A stretch of DNA of 64,000 bases from Mesostigma viride (lineage: Eukaryota; Streptophyta; Mesostigmatophyceae; Mesostigmatales; Mesostigmataceae): the NCBI GenBank assembly GCA_009746045.1, contig RPFO01000645.1, positions 262,185 through 326,184 on the forward strand, in the 5' to 3' direction. Positions 23,301 through 32,189 of the stretch are shown here, piece after piece (within the stretch, counting starts at the first letter, position 1; every line of letters starts with the position of its first letter). The position numbers were made by a program, and so were the translations under genes. The notes beneath the pieces were generated by a model. It did no database searches. It saw nothing but the letters and a program-made list of their open reading frames with translations, and was not told the origin of the DNA.

Positions 23301-26300
23301 ATATCGTTGCGCCATGATTCCTCTTTTTGCATTCTTCCATCACTCTTATGAGCATATTTTCAGCCACATCGTCCCTCCGCATGCGCAACTAAACGAAAAT
23401 ATCAAACAGGCAACAATATCCCTTGTTGCGGGCGATGTATACAACCACAAGCTATCGGCATCCCTATGGGCAGTAACTGTGCCGGGCTCCTTGCAAACCT
23501 CTATCTATACACTTATGAGCTTGCATTCATGGAGAATCTCACTGCCTCCACTAATGATGTTCTCATCAGGCGTTTTACCACACATGTCGATACATTGATG
23601 ACAACGTAATGACTGACTAGCTAGACCTTTTCATTGGTTTTCCATTTGCGGGTATTTCCTCGTAAATGGTGGAAGAGCGATCGCAACAATGGTGCTCACC
23701 ACTAGACACTCCTTGCCAGTAAGGCTCGAAACGCACGCCCTGATCAAGCAAGTTGTTTTCGGCCCCACCGTCTAGGTCATCTAGTCGCTCTACACGTAAG
23801 CCAGACATAATTTCAATGCACAAGGCTACACATTTCCATCTCCATTCATATTCATCATCCTGAACAACTCGAAAGCGCGGACAAGATAACGACAGGCTCG
23901 AGCTACCATGGTCCGGATTCTCCCGATTTCTGGCCTGCGCTGGTTGTCTCCTTGATATTAGATTGGTTGAATATGGTTCACTTTCGGCTAGGAGGCGTGG
24001 CATTTGCATGACGGGCAAGAGGCTTTTAGCCGTGGGCAACCAAGCTCACATGTCGCCGGGCTAGTCCGGCAAGTGGGCACATGAACCGGCACTCCCAGTC
24101 ACACACGACACCATAGAGATAGTCAGTTGCACTGCCTCATGTCGGCGAAACCCACAGCTCCATCGGAATCGTTTCAGCCGCCAGCACTTAATTCATCTCC
24201 GCGTTTCCTCGACCTCGTTTTCAGGATCATACTCATGGTTCCTGCATTTTCCTCTTCCACGCACGTTGTGGCTTTTTGCAAGCCACGAATGTACCCGGGG
24301 ATGGGACGCTTCGGCTGCCTTAATGCCTACACATTCAATACGATGTCCCCCTCTCACGTTCCTCCATCATTCCGCTCATGTTGCACTACGTGTCTGTGTT
24401 TTGTTCTTGTTCTTTTTTTTTTGGTTGTTCTTGTCATTTTTCTTTTTCTCTAGCTACCGAGGGAGCCAGGCTAGCCCAGCTGGGTTGCGCGCTGTGTGTG
24501 CTACTCTCGTGTTTTTCTGTGGGTGGGAAAGAGGTGTCAAGTATGACAATTGGCAGGCCCCCCCACCGGGAGTACAAATGTTCCGAGTCCTTTAAGCCGT
24601 GTTGTTAGCCACATCCTGCCCCGGGGAGATGCATCATGGACCACCGCTATTGCGTAGCAGGTGTTACGCAGTGAATGTCAACTTACCTCAGCCCTACAAT
24701 GCCATGCCATGCCATGCCATGCCATGCCATGCCGTGCCACTTGGTCAAGCCACCTGCACCTGGTGACACACATGGGCAGGCTACCTGGTGTAACTTGGCA
24801 TGACATCGCCGCTCTGTGACCATGCCTGGCTGCCCTACGTTCACCACCATCGGATGTGTGGGCTATCAGTCACCACCGGGTTGGTCTTCATATGCTATCA
24901 GTCAACAATGGGTTGATCTGCATGTGCTATCAGTCAACAATTGGTTGGTCTGCTTGTGCTATCAGTCACCATCGGGTTGGTCTGCATGTGCTATCAGTCA
25001 ACACCGGGTTGGTCTGCGTGTGCTATCAGTCACCATCGGGTTGGTCTGCATGTGCTTTAAGTCAACATCGGCCCTGGTACCTGGAGCACTAGTACAGAGC
25101 ACGGCGGCTTGTCCACCTTACCTCGAGCATGATGATGAAGCAGGGCGATGTGTCCACCGGGCCTGGGCATGCCGACGAATGGTGGCGCCGAAGGACGGAG
25201 TGGCAAGACGCATGCGCACGCATGCATGACACCATACACAAAGAGAAACATGTGCATAGAGATGCAAAGAAAGGGCAGAGTCCCCCAAATAGGAGCATGA
25301 TTGAATATTAAATATGGAGAGCCATGCACGCGTATTGCTGTCTAAGGGAGTGGCCAGGGAGCAGCCCGTGTCTCCCTAGCCATGTGACGACAGAAGGCAT
25401 GAGAAAGGATCTTGGCCTTTAGGGGATGAATTATCTGGCAAGCGAAAAGGTTAATGCATGGGCATTCACGTCGCAAGACACTGAAAAAACAACACCTGTG
25501 CCAATAAGACAAGGTCGGCCAGGTACAACTTATGGATTCATGCCGATTGGGCATTCTCAGCTCTTGCCTGCCCAGCGGGGTGGGGGTGGGGCCAACCATG
25601 GTCATGTCTCTTCCATGTGCACCAGCTTCCTTGCTGGTGCACAAGAGATGGTACTGTCGGCATGGCACCCCGTTCAACGCTTGGTGGGCTCAAAGACTTT
25701 GACACGCCAGCAGCGTGGGAAGCAAAATATGGCCGCTCCGCTACCAAGGCACGCAGGCGAATGCCAGCAGCACCACCACGGCACGCAGGTGAATGCCAGC
25801 AGCACCACCACGGCACGCAAGCGAATGCCGGCAGTACCACCAAGGTAGGTGAATGCCAGCAGCACCACCACGGCAGGTGAATGCCAGCAGCACCACCACG
25901 GCACGCAGGCGAATGCCAGCAGCAGCAGACACAAAAAAGACGGGAGGTAGGTGAGCACGCTGCCACAGGTACATGGCCCCAGGTAGGTGGCAGTTGCACG
26001 GGTGCTGCGCCAAACTGGAAACGCTGGCAACATCTTCGTTGGCAACAAGACGCTTTGCAACATTTTCATTTATGCTACCAAGTTGCAACAGCTTCATTTA
26101 TGCTACCACAAGGCTATGGCAAGTACGCATCAATCCAGAGACCAGATTTTGCTGTGTGGACGTCCTTACATGCCCCTAGACAGATGCTGGGATGCTATGT
26201 AGCGTATGCAGATTTCTCAGCAAGAACAAGCTATTGGCAGCGCAGGTGCAGATTGCCACAACCACCAATTCACCATCGGAGGTGCACACACCCCACCCAT

Positions 26301-29300
26301 CACGACCAGCTCCCCATTACTGGCGCACGCACCCCACCCATTGCGCTCCGTCGCATCACGGTTCTCCACCCGGAAGCGAGAGACGTGGCCGTTGCCAGCA
26401 TCTGCCTCCTGTGTGTGGCGGGTGGCGGTAGACAGCGAGGGCAAGCGGGTGCCTACCCCATCCCTGCCCGTCCCTTGGCTGCCCGTGCCGTCCTTGCCAT
26501 TCGGCCCTGGGCTCATCCCCAGCACCGTGTTGCGCTGCGCTTGGGCGACCGCCGCGCTGATTTCCACACACCTGCGGGGAGGGTGGGCAGTGATGTTGGG
26601 GTGGGGGGGCGATGAGGAAAGAACAAGCAAGGGTTAGTAGTGAACGTGATGGCACTCTCTGTTAATGCGCCAAGGCAATCGCTCATCGCCGCTAAAGCAG
26701 GTGAATAGGATGCAACACCAGACCAGAAATTGGTTTGCATCCACTCGCATGTGCATCGAGCTGGTCCCACAGGGACAAGCCCGGGCCCAGTGCAGAGAGA
26801 CGCTAACAGGCACACGTTCCAGCCAAAGAAAATGCACGCAAGCGCTCATAAACACACACAAAACGACGACATCTGCCATGGGAAGGAAGGTCCAGTGCCC
26901 ACGTGCCCACTGTTTGTATGCTATAAGTTACTAAACTGTTTGTATACTATAAGTAGTTTACTGTTAGTTGCATACATGTGTAGACTACTTAATGGTACAT
27001 AAAAGTACATCCATACCAGTAGTGGTATCTATGTGTATACTACTAGTGGCATGTGTGTGTAAGGCTGGTGGCATGTGTGTGTAAGGCTGGTGGCATGTGT
27101 GTGTAAGGCTGGTGGCATGTGTGTGTAAGGCTGGTGGCATGTGTGTAAGGCTGGTGGCATGTGTGTAAGGCTGGTGGCATGTGTGTGTAAGGCTGGTGGC
27201 ATGTGTGTGTAAGGCTAGTGGCATGTGTGTGTAAGGCTGGTGGCATGTGTGTGTAAGGCTGGTGGCATGTGCGTGTAAGGCTGGTGGCATGTGTGTGTAA
27301 GTCTGGTGGCATGTGTGTGTAAGTCTGGTGGCATGTGTGTGTAAGGCTGGTGGCATGTGTGTGTAAGGCTGGTGGCATGTGTGTGTAAGGCTGGTGGCAT
27401 GTGTGTGTAAGGCTGGTGGCATGTGTGTGTAAGGCTAGTGGCATGTGTGTGTAAGTCTGGTGGCATGTGTGTGTAAGGCTGGTGGCATGTGTGTGTAAGG
27501 CTGGTGGCATGTGTGTGTAAGGCTGGTGGCATGTGTGTGTAAGGCTAGTGGCATGTGTGTGTAAGGCTGGTGGCATGTGTGTGTAAGGCTGGTGGCATGT
27601 GTGTGTAAGGCTGGTGGCATGTGTGTGTAAGTCTGGTGGCATGTGTTTGTAAGGCTGGTGGCATGTGTGTGTAAGTCTGGTGGCATGTGTGTGTAAGGCT
27701 GGTGGCATGTGTGTGTAAGGCTGGTGGCATGTGTGTGTAAGGCTGGTGGCATGTGTGTGTAAGGCTGGTGGCATGTGTGTGTAAGGCTGGTGGCATGTGT
27801 GTGTAAGGCTGGTGGCATGTGTGTGTAAGGCTGGTGGCATGAGTGTGTAAGGCTGGTGGCATGTGTGTGTAAGGCCGGTGGCATGTGTGTGTAAGGCTGG
27901 TGGCATGTGTGTGTCCGACACAGCGCCTGCACGCACGTGTAGCTCATGCTCCTGTACACATCGGGGGCATTGTGCGCGATGTATCGCAGCACGTCCCTGG
28001 CACACGTCCCGTTGCCGCCGCCAATCTCCACCACCTGGGGCGTGGCGTCGTCAGCATAGACACAGTAGGAGGAAGCAGCGCAGGTCGGTGCTTGTGGCGT
28101 TAGCAGCACAGGCACAGTAGGAAAAAGCAGCACAGGTCGGTGCATGCGGCACTAGCAGCACAGGCACAGTAGGAAAAAGCAGCACAGGTCGGTGCACAGA
28201 TCAGCAGGCGGATAGGCGGGAAGCAGAATAGGTGCCCGTGACGACACCAGCATAGAAACCCATGACATACTATATGGGCAGCATGGATGCATGCGAGGGA
28301 GCAGCAGCACCAAGGTCGGGCCGCACAGGTGGACATTAGAAAGGGGCATGAGAACGGGAACAGCAATGTCAAGGTCAGCTAGGGATTCACATGTTTACCG
28401 GCAAGGCTCATCCTGCTTCGGCGCTGCGTGTGCTCAGCAGCTACTCTACTGTGTAAAGTAGTACGGCCGTGTATTGTTAAATGTAAGATAATACTCCATA
28501 TCTCCTCGATAATACTCCATGGCCTTCCTCTTTGGTCTGCATAAACATAACCAGCAGCTGATTCCCGCGCTGTTGGCAGCAAGCAAGCCAGCTACAAACT
28601 ATCTTGCTTTCCCTATTTTCGCGCTATTGGTAGCGACCAACCTGTAGACTATAATATCAATTTCCACATATCATGGCATGCAAAGATTTCACCGCACTGA
28701 GACCACCAACGCCCATGTCTGCGCGAACACCCACAAACTCTGAGGCTGCTTTGATGGATGCATGCAACGCCGGGAAGGGAAGAATAAAACCGCGTGCACA
28801 GGATTGACGGGAAGGAGCTCAGAATGCAAGCCAACAACAGTCATGCAGAATGCAGCCAACAACAGTTTCTGACATGCACTGATAGCAAGAATGTCGACAA
28901 CACCCCACCACCAAAAACACTAGTGCATAATACATTGATACGCTAAGTGTTTATATTTAAGAATACTACTGATAAACCCCAAGATAGTACGGTCATTGAT
29001 TGTAGTACATAAACTAGGGCACCACGAGCACCGCCGAGCACCGTGCTAACCTTAACAAGTAAAGGATGCTGTAACCCATGCTCCGTGACGTCCGTCAGTG
29101 CATAATCCGATCGCTGTTGTCCACTGTCAGCGCAGTGATGTTTTCTCATGCACCGAAAATTCCCTCCCAGGCCTACCTTGAGGGGAGGGGACCCTGGAAT
29201 GGCCGCATGCTTGTGTAGGATGTACTTGGCGAGGGCGAACGCGTACCAGGGCTGGAGGCGACAGGTGGCGCATGTTTGTGCGTGGGTATGCACGAGTCCA

Positions 29301-31746
29301 TGAATGCGTGGTGGCAGAGAAACAACAGAACATCACACACCAGACATAGGGGTCATGGAAATGCAATGCTAGCCACTTGTACCACTGTGTGAGTATAATT
29401 TTATACACATACGCACCCATGACAGTGGGCGGAGTCCACACTGTCACATGGTCAGAAGCCAAGCCATAACCATCCTGCTAGGCGCTTCGCATGCAGCCCA
29501 CCATAGGCTTTACCAGCCACATGCCACCGCCATCATTCCACAGCTGATGGGTTAAAACATAGAAAATTGGTCAGGTTTGATCAGCTCGATATACTTATGC
29601 CAGCCATGGGATGTTCAGCCCATGTGAGTCCGAGGGCGATGGGAGCAAGCACCGTTCCTAGCCTGCTCATGTGTATGGTGCATGGGCCCACCAATGACGA
29701 TAGTTATATAAGGGCACGGGTCCATAAAACATGAATATGGCACAAATAGGCAGAACAAATAGTGTTCAACCCTCCTGGCCAATACCTACCACCGCAGCAG
29801 TGCTTTCATGTGCCAAGACACAGGGATGGCTGGGCGTGGCCATGATATACCCCGAACAGAGGCATGTCGCCACCTGGATTCCACCTCACCTCCCAGCTGG
29901 CTGGTGATTTCAGCCGCCCATCCCTGCACCCCCCGGGCTGTCATCCACGGACCCCCATGTTCCTGGACCCACCCATTTGCTGGCCTTTACAACTTCCAGG
30001 ACCAGCATTAAGTTACACTAGAAGCACGAGACGGCACCCTGTGGGAACCAAAGAAAAAAGTGACTTCACTGACCATCGTAGCATCTGCGGTCGAGGCCAC
30101 GTCTGGCCAGTACCAGCGCAAGCCTTGCGTATGCTTCCTGCTGGATGCAACCGCACTGCACGGCAACCCATCAACTTGGTGGACGAGACATCTCCAGGGA
30201 ATACTAGCATTAATTCCAGGGACTATTATTATTAATACTAGTAAAGGAAAACACCCCCAGTGAATCTGCATACAGAAGCAAGGCAAATGGAGAACAATGC
30301 ACAAAAGCCAGGCCGCGCACATGGTAAAGTCATGGCAATAGGGGATGCTGGATGCACCACACTGTTCCAAAATGCAACGGCATGTTTGCGCCTAGATGTG
30401 TGTGTCCACAAGCGTGTGCAGGGGCTGGCTGACCCGCCCCTTCCTTCCTGCACGTGCGGGTGTGGGTGCGGGTGTGCGGGTGGCTGCAAGCGTGTGCAGG
30501 GGCAGCTTACGCGCATACCTGGAAGATCTCTACTGGCGTCAGCCACGAGTGCTGTAGTGACCGGTACAGTGACCCCAGCGCGTCCCGATACTCATCATGG
30601 CCTGCATTCAAGGTGTCACCATGGTTTGGTGGAGGCGGTGGGTGAGTATGGAAAGCGGTCAGGGTGGTGGGTGGGTTGGTGGGGGGACGGTGGCGGTGGC
30701 GGTGGCGGTGGCGGTGGCGGTGGCGGTGGCGGTGGCGGTGGCGGTGGCGGTGGCGGTGGCGGTGGCGGTGGCGGTGGCGGTGGCGGTGGCGGTGGCGGTG
30801 GCGGTGGCGGTGGCGGTGGCGGTGGCGGTGGCGGTGGCGGTGGCGGTGGCGGCCGCGGCCGCAGTCGTGGTGGTGATGGTGGTGGTGGTGGCGGTGGTGG
30901 TGGTGGCGGCGGCGGCGGCGGCGGCGGCTGATGCGGCGGCGGCTGATGCGGCGGCGGCTGCTGCTGCTGCTAGTGCTACTGTGGGTGTTTACATTTTGTG
31001 TTTGGACCAGATCGCAACATTTATCTATATGATCTTCATCTTCTAACAGAGTTCTACTACTAAAGTGTTTTCACTCTGCCATGCAGAAGGTACGGGTGGC
31101 AGTGACTTACCCCGATGCGGATGGAGATGACAGAGCCATATGCAAAGTTAATAAAGTGCTAGTGATTGCAACAAGCACAGCGCATAATGGGTGAACAGAC
31201 GATGAGGACGAGTGTGAAGTAATCGGCGACTGCCACATCGGGGCATGACCGAGCCAACAGGAGCGTTGTGTATGGATAGGAACAGGGCACGGATGTTTGA
31301 GCGATGAGCATTATGCGATAAACAATGCCCCTGGGAGGCATTGCTCCGGTCCAGCATTGCATCAACACTTAATCGACGAGCACAACAGGTGATGCACTCT
31401 GGATGTAAGAAAATTTCTTAGACCAGCATGGAAGCAGCCAAACACGCAAGACAAAGGCGACCAGACAACCAGACAGCCCCAGAGCATCGTGGACGTCATC
31501 AAGTTTCCTTAGATCAATTACTAAAAAAGGAACCTTCAACCCCTATACACAATGAGAGGGAGGGAGGGCGCCCTAGCTTCATCACTGGCCATGATCAAGT
31601 CTCCTTTGATGGGACAGGGTATTCCCAATACCTCGCATTTGATGGAACGGCAGGGGGCTGTCCAACCGGCCGATGCTGTGTGGCTTTGCAGCAAAGTACC
31701 CATGCTCCTTGTCGTACAGTGACCGCCTCACAAACTCACGCGTGAG
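11079..31746 (-). CDS. SAM-dependent methyltransferase, MidA/NDUFAF7-like (Methyltransf_28 class)
   Basis: Ten exons join in frame, 5' to 3': 31632-31746, 30519-30601, 29177-29251, 27937-28034, 26333-26571, 25122-25162, 13654-14112, 12823-12939, 11985-12029 and 11079-11354; 515 residues to the stop. Every junction keeps phase with GT-AG sites. Visible residue 92 onward holds the SAM-binding glycine motif VVEIGGGNGTCARDVL, then SYTCVEIS, FRVENRDATERNGW and FIIMLEVADNLPHDRV; the C-terminal part has ADFATLPDV, GDRAPLV, ADIFFPTDFNLL and GYNPLLEDFSNT. From memory the order matches a plant mitochondrial-type methyltransferase; the substrate is unknown. The upstream part LTREFVRRSLYDKEHGYF is the family's N-terminal motif. 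The first coding exon is uncertain: the frame stays open to an ATG at 31881, but CCACAG before 31746 also looks like an acceptor. Intron 14113-25121 is 11.0 kb and full of foreign DNA. Confidence 0.88.
12695..12729. repeat. (CCA)n / (CCG)n trinucleotide repeat
   Basis: Short CAC/ACC-rich run inside the intron between methyltransferase exons 11985-12029 and 12823-12939. Confidence 0.85.
13440..13665. repeat. 12-bp minisatellite touching a splice donor
   Basis: About nineteen units of CCCTACCATGCA with an AAGCA variant. On the minus (gene) strand each unit reads TGCATGGTAGGG, so it repeats an ATG|GTAGGG donor-like site. The donor of exon 13654-14112 is the first of these. Confidence 0.92.
14120..14255. 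repeat. 33-bp minisatellite, about three copies
   Basis: Units of GTGGGTGGGGCGCATGTGG followed by ACATGGGCATGGTT, immediately upstream (on the gene strand) of the acceptor for exon 13654-14112. Confidence 0.88.
14781..17234 (-). mobile_element. Ty3/Gypsy-like LTR retrotransposon fossil (gag and protease region)
   Basis: The gag part lies at about 15344-17234 in two stretches. It contains a retrotransposon capsid-like region around FEAWEIAVSRKIDIWEA and REYMTKFKLLAGRVDDLMG, then one CCHC zinc knuckle (CYYCNRVGHIKREC). Beyond it at 14781-15284 is a retropepsin-like protease with IKALIDSGTATTCVG and ADIILGIDWLHI. No reverse transcriptase, RNase H, integrase or LTR was seen, so the copy is broken and partial, with a few breaks. 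It sits inside the 11-kb methyltransferase intron, opposite to no gene, and in the same orientation as the host transcript. Age looks moderate, since the capsid and protease motifs are still readable. Confidence 0.88.
17287..17332. repeat. (CA)n microsatellite
   Basis: Roughly 23 CA units with one interruption, between the Gypsy-like fossil and the tandem duplication. Confidence 0.95.
17427..18548 (+). repeat. 1,122-bp tandem duplication, copy 1
   Basis: Starts at GTGCAGTCCTTTGAACAAAC and ends ATGTCAGGGA. I saw only about three differences from copy 2 (near 17850, 18041 and 18219), i.e. about 99.7% identity. It is more AT-rich than the Gypsy fossil before it. It contains a CAACGGCCGTTG site and the 5' part of a Cys/His-rich frame. 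Confidence 0.95.
18283..18294. promoter_or_regulatory. CAACGGCCGTTG palindrome, site 1
   Basis: Perfect 12-bp palindrome embedded in TTTTAACCGGTCCAACGGCC followed by GTTGACCC. Contains AACGG/CCGTT cores like those of MYB-type sites. Lies about 155 bp before the ATG at 18449. Confidence 0.5.
18449..18745 (+). CDS. Chimeric Cys/His-rich frame across the duplication junction
   Basis: 98-aa open frame beginning MAVKCTVAWCQEARAGGDEL with the module C-x4-C-x10-C-x2-H. At the junction it passes into the first bases of copy 2 (KCSPLNKRCLSIEPW) rather than into its normal continuation. A by-product of the duplication; expression is unknown. Confidence 0.4.
   Translation: MAVKCTVAWCQEARAGGDELCVRHVSVRTGMSGKCSPLNKRCLSIEPWQRPFGHCHAKRVMGTENQNASKGREILRLAGADNIPDLGCEAIAKTQNNA
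18549..19670 (+). repeat. 1,122-bp tandem duplication, copy 2
   Basis: Head-to-tail with copy 1. Sequence continues past 19670 into the unduplicated remainder of the Cys/His-rich frame, so the right edge of copy 2 is the ancestral context and copy 1 ends at the new junction. Confidence 0.95.
19405..19416. promoter_or_regulatory. CAACGGCCGTTG palindrome, site 2
   Basis: Duplicate of site 1 in the second tandem copy, about 155 bp before the ATG at 19571. Confidence 0.5.
19571..20311 (+). CDS. Unknown Cys/His-rich protein gene or remnant
   Basis: Three open stretches on the + strand: 19571-19714, 19745-19966 and 19991-20311. The first holds the C-x4-C-x10-C-x2-H module (KCTVAWC ... LCVRH). The second opens with CMPFCDGHGKLSW and has FVHGQSSAGKEGPLVLTFEV; the third is acidic, with KENLKEIVEAELEDLPNLVL. 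They are close enough to be one gene with small introns or a decayed gene; I cannot tell which. Upstream lie CAACGGCCGTTG (19405) and an AT-rich stretch near 19480. The module resembles one half of the WRKY19-like zinc-finger repeat, without its GGGxRC half. No function is assigned. Confidence 0.4.
20444..20455. promoter_or_regulatory. CAACGGCCGTTG palindrome, site 3
   Basis: Between the acidic frame ending at 20311 and the left arm of the palindrome; flanks differ from sites 1, 2, 4 and 5. Confidence 0.45.
20733..20744. promoter_or_regulatory. CAACGGCCGTTG palindrome, site 4
   Basis: In the left arm, embedded in TTTAACAGGTCCAACGGCCG then TTGACCC, the same extended box as sites 1 and 2, 55 bp before ATG 20799. 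Confidence 0.5.
20799..21369 (+). CDS. Unknown Cys/His-rich protein, left-arm copy
   Basis: First ATG at 20799, after an open stretch containing CVCGWCKKNRC. The frame has RCEHRSCEWEGMPTDSEWSC followed by PKH, i.e. C-x4-C-x12-C-x2-H. Downstream frames give VLYYVDKKPRFMLRDAEWVI and HVWAYMGDHPDNQTP, then a charged end with a KRGR basic patch (EIDERPAKRGRMDSVL). The pieces lie in more than one frame here, so this may be decayed or spliced. Function unknown. Confidence 0.35.
22026..22472 (-). CDS. Unknown protein with two C-x4-C-x(9,10)-C-x2-H modules
   Basis: ATG at 22472 gives 148 aa. Module 1 is KCKIISCTETVRNEGLCAEH and module 2 is SCGFASCDRQLEGLEVYC followed by QTH: both C-x4-C, then 9 or 10 residues, then C-x2-H. 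Further on come VCACGIAYVASLQMVMG and a hydrophobic/basic region FRWEAEKWKLALLRLDRQGL. The left arm holds a close homologue at 21405-21900. The spacing suggests zinc binding. Resembles the WRKY19-like zinc-finger half-repeat; no confident family. Confidence 0.45.
   Translation of the reverse strand: MGLMALAQMAREPKCKIISCTETVRNEGLCAEHYKFLQAHDLEYQNAKEPYASCGFASCDRQLEGLEVYCQTHVPFTAKLEDVCACGIAYVASLQMVMGKSGQTRSVLQFRWEAEKWKLALLRLDRQGLSLVAEGDSVYGLAFGVNVT
22834..23112 (-). CDS. Unknown Cys-rich protein, right-arm copy
   Basis: ATG at 23112 gives MDPIRCEHRSCEWEGVPTNS, then EWFCEED, FVLYYEDKKPRFMLRDAKWV and a stop after ADMRS. The open frame extends upstream through CVCGWCKKNRC without an ATG, right up to a CAACGGCCGTTG site at 23167-23178. 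Compared with the left arm, the last module residue is Asp instead of His. Function unknown. Confidence 0.4.
   Translation of the reverse strand: MDPIRCEHRSCEWEGVPTNSEWFCEEDSKIWRQLFYEMESGLMAIDRHIHVTKKWKRWPKNFLFVLYYEDKKPRFMLRDAKWVIDHVADMRS
23167..23178. promoter_or_regulatory. CAACGGCCGTTG palindrome, site 5
   Basis: Mirror of site 4 in the right arm, 55 bp before ATG 23112 on the minus strand. Confidence 0.5.
23815..23965 (+). repeat. Dispersed repeat family A, copy 4
   Basis: Best-preserved + strand copy, from about AATGCACAAGGCTACACATT to TTGTCTCCTTGATATTAG. About 90% like the reverse copy at 60.64-60.79 kb by eye. Confidence 0.8.
24698..24733. repeat. (ATGCC)n microsatellite
   Basis: About seven 5-bp units inside the 11-kb methyltransferase intron. 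Confidence 0.9.
24850..25075. repeat. ~32-bp minisatellite, about seven copies
   Basis: Units of GGGTTGGTCTGCATGTGCTA then TCAGTCAACATC with drift, ending about 45 bp before the 41-bp methyltransferase exon at 25122-25162. Confidence 0.88.
25745..25925. repeat. ~30-bp minisatellite, about six copies
   Basis: Units of GCACCACCACGGCACGCAGG then CGAATGCCAGCA, in the intron between exons 25122-25162 and 26333-26571. Confidence 0.88.
27045..27911. repeat. 22-bp minisatellite, about forty copies
   Basis: Highly homogeneous units of GGCTGGTGGCATGTGTGTGT then AA, with single-base and 2-bp variants, filling most of a methyltransferase intron and ending about 25 bp from exon 27937-28034. It makes open frames on both strands that are not genes. 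Confidence 0.96.
28055..28205. repeat. ~55-bp tandem repeat, two to three copies
   Basis: Repeats of CACAGTAGGAAAAAGCAGCA then CAGGTCGGTGCA, just upstream of a methyltransferase exon acceptor. Confidence 0.8.
30682..30960. repeat. (GGCGGT)n microsatellite with degenerate GGC/GGT tail
   Basis: About 28 perfect hexamer units then GGT/GGC-rich sequence, inside the intron between methyltransferase exons 30519-30601 and 31632-31746. Gives poly-Gly and Ala-Val frames that are not genes. Confidence 0.96.
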
Positions 31747-31929
31747 CTGTGGACGCCATGCAAGACGTGGCGGCAGCAGCAGAAAATAACAAAGGGAACG
31801 ATGCGAAGGGGATGCACCATGCGACACCCCCACGCTCCAACCCACTTGATAAGCCAGACGACAGAAGGGGATCATGGGCATTCATTACAAAACAAAGGAA
31901 CAAAGAGGCCCCTGCATGCCAAACTGCCA

Positions 31930-32185
31930 CATTGTCATCTGAAGGCTGCCATGATGTTCATAGCGTAAGCACCCATCCATATTTATATATTATTATATAT
32001 TATATACATATTTATATGTTCATAGCGTAAACACCCATCAACAGCGCACAAGAATAGCACAACTGCGGTGATGTTCACAGCGTAAGCACCCATCCGCAGC
32101 GCACAAGAATAGCACAACTGTGGTGATGTTCACAGCGTAAGCACCCATCAACAGCGCACAAGAATAGCACAACTGCGGTGCAGAG
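31930..32185. repeat. ~55-bp tandem repeat, three to four copies
   Basis: Units containing GCACCCATCAACAGCGCACA, AGAATAGCACAACTG and TGATGTTCACAGCGTAA. The first copy is separated by an AT-rich TATATTATTATATAT insert. Lies just 5' of the methyltransferase gene. Confidence 0.85.
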
Positions 32186-32189
32186 GTGC

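Larger units (their letters stand above)
21974..23430 (-). repeat. Long inverted repeat, right arm
   Basis: Reverse-complement partner of 20515-21930. The arms differ by scattered substitutions and small indels, so the palindrome is not a perfect fresh fold-back. Confidence 0.92.

Noticed and set aside
20515-23430. Virus-like or Polinton-like element
   Set aside because: No capsid, packaging ATPase, protease or DNA polymerase is visible; the Cys/His-rich frames alone do not support that assignment.
27045-27911. Possible CRISPR-like array
   Set aside because: The 22-bp units are contiguous without unique spacers, and the genome is eukaryotic; it is a plain minisatellite.
27043-28145. Thr/His/Cys-rich repeat proteins on the minus strand
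   Set aside because: Produced by the 22-bp intronic minisatellite; the only coding part is exon 27937-28034 in one frame.
30260-31046. Poly-Gly and Ala/Val frames
   Set aside because: Come from the (GGCGGT)n microsatellite in a methyltransferase intron.
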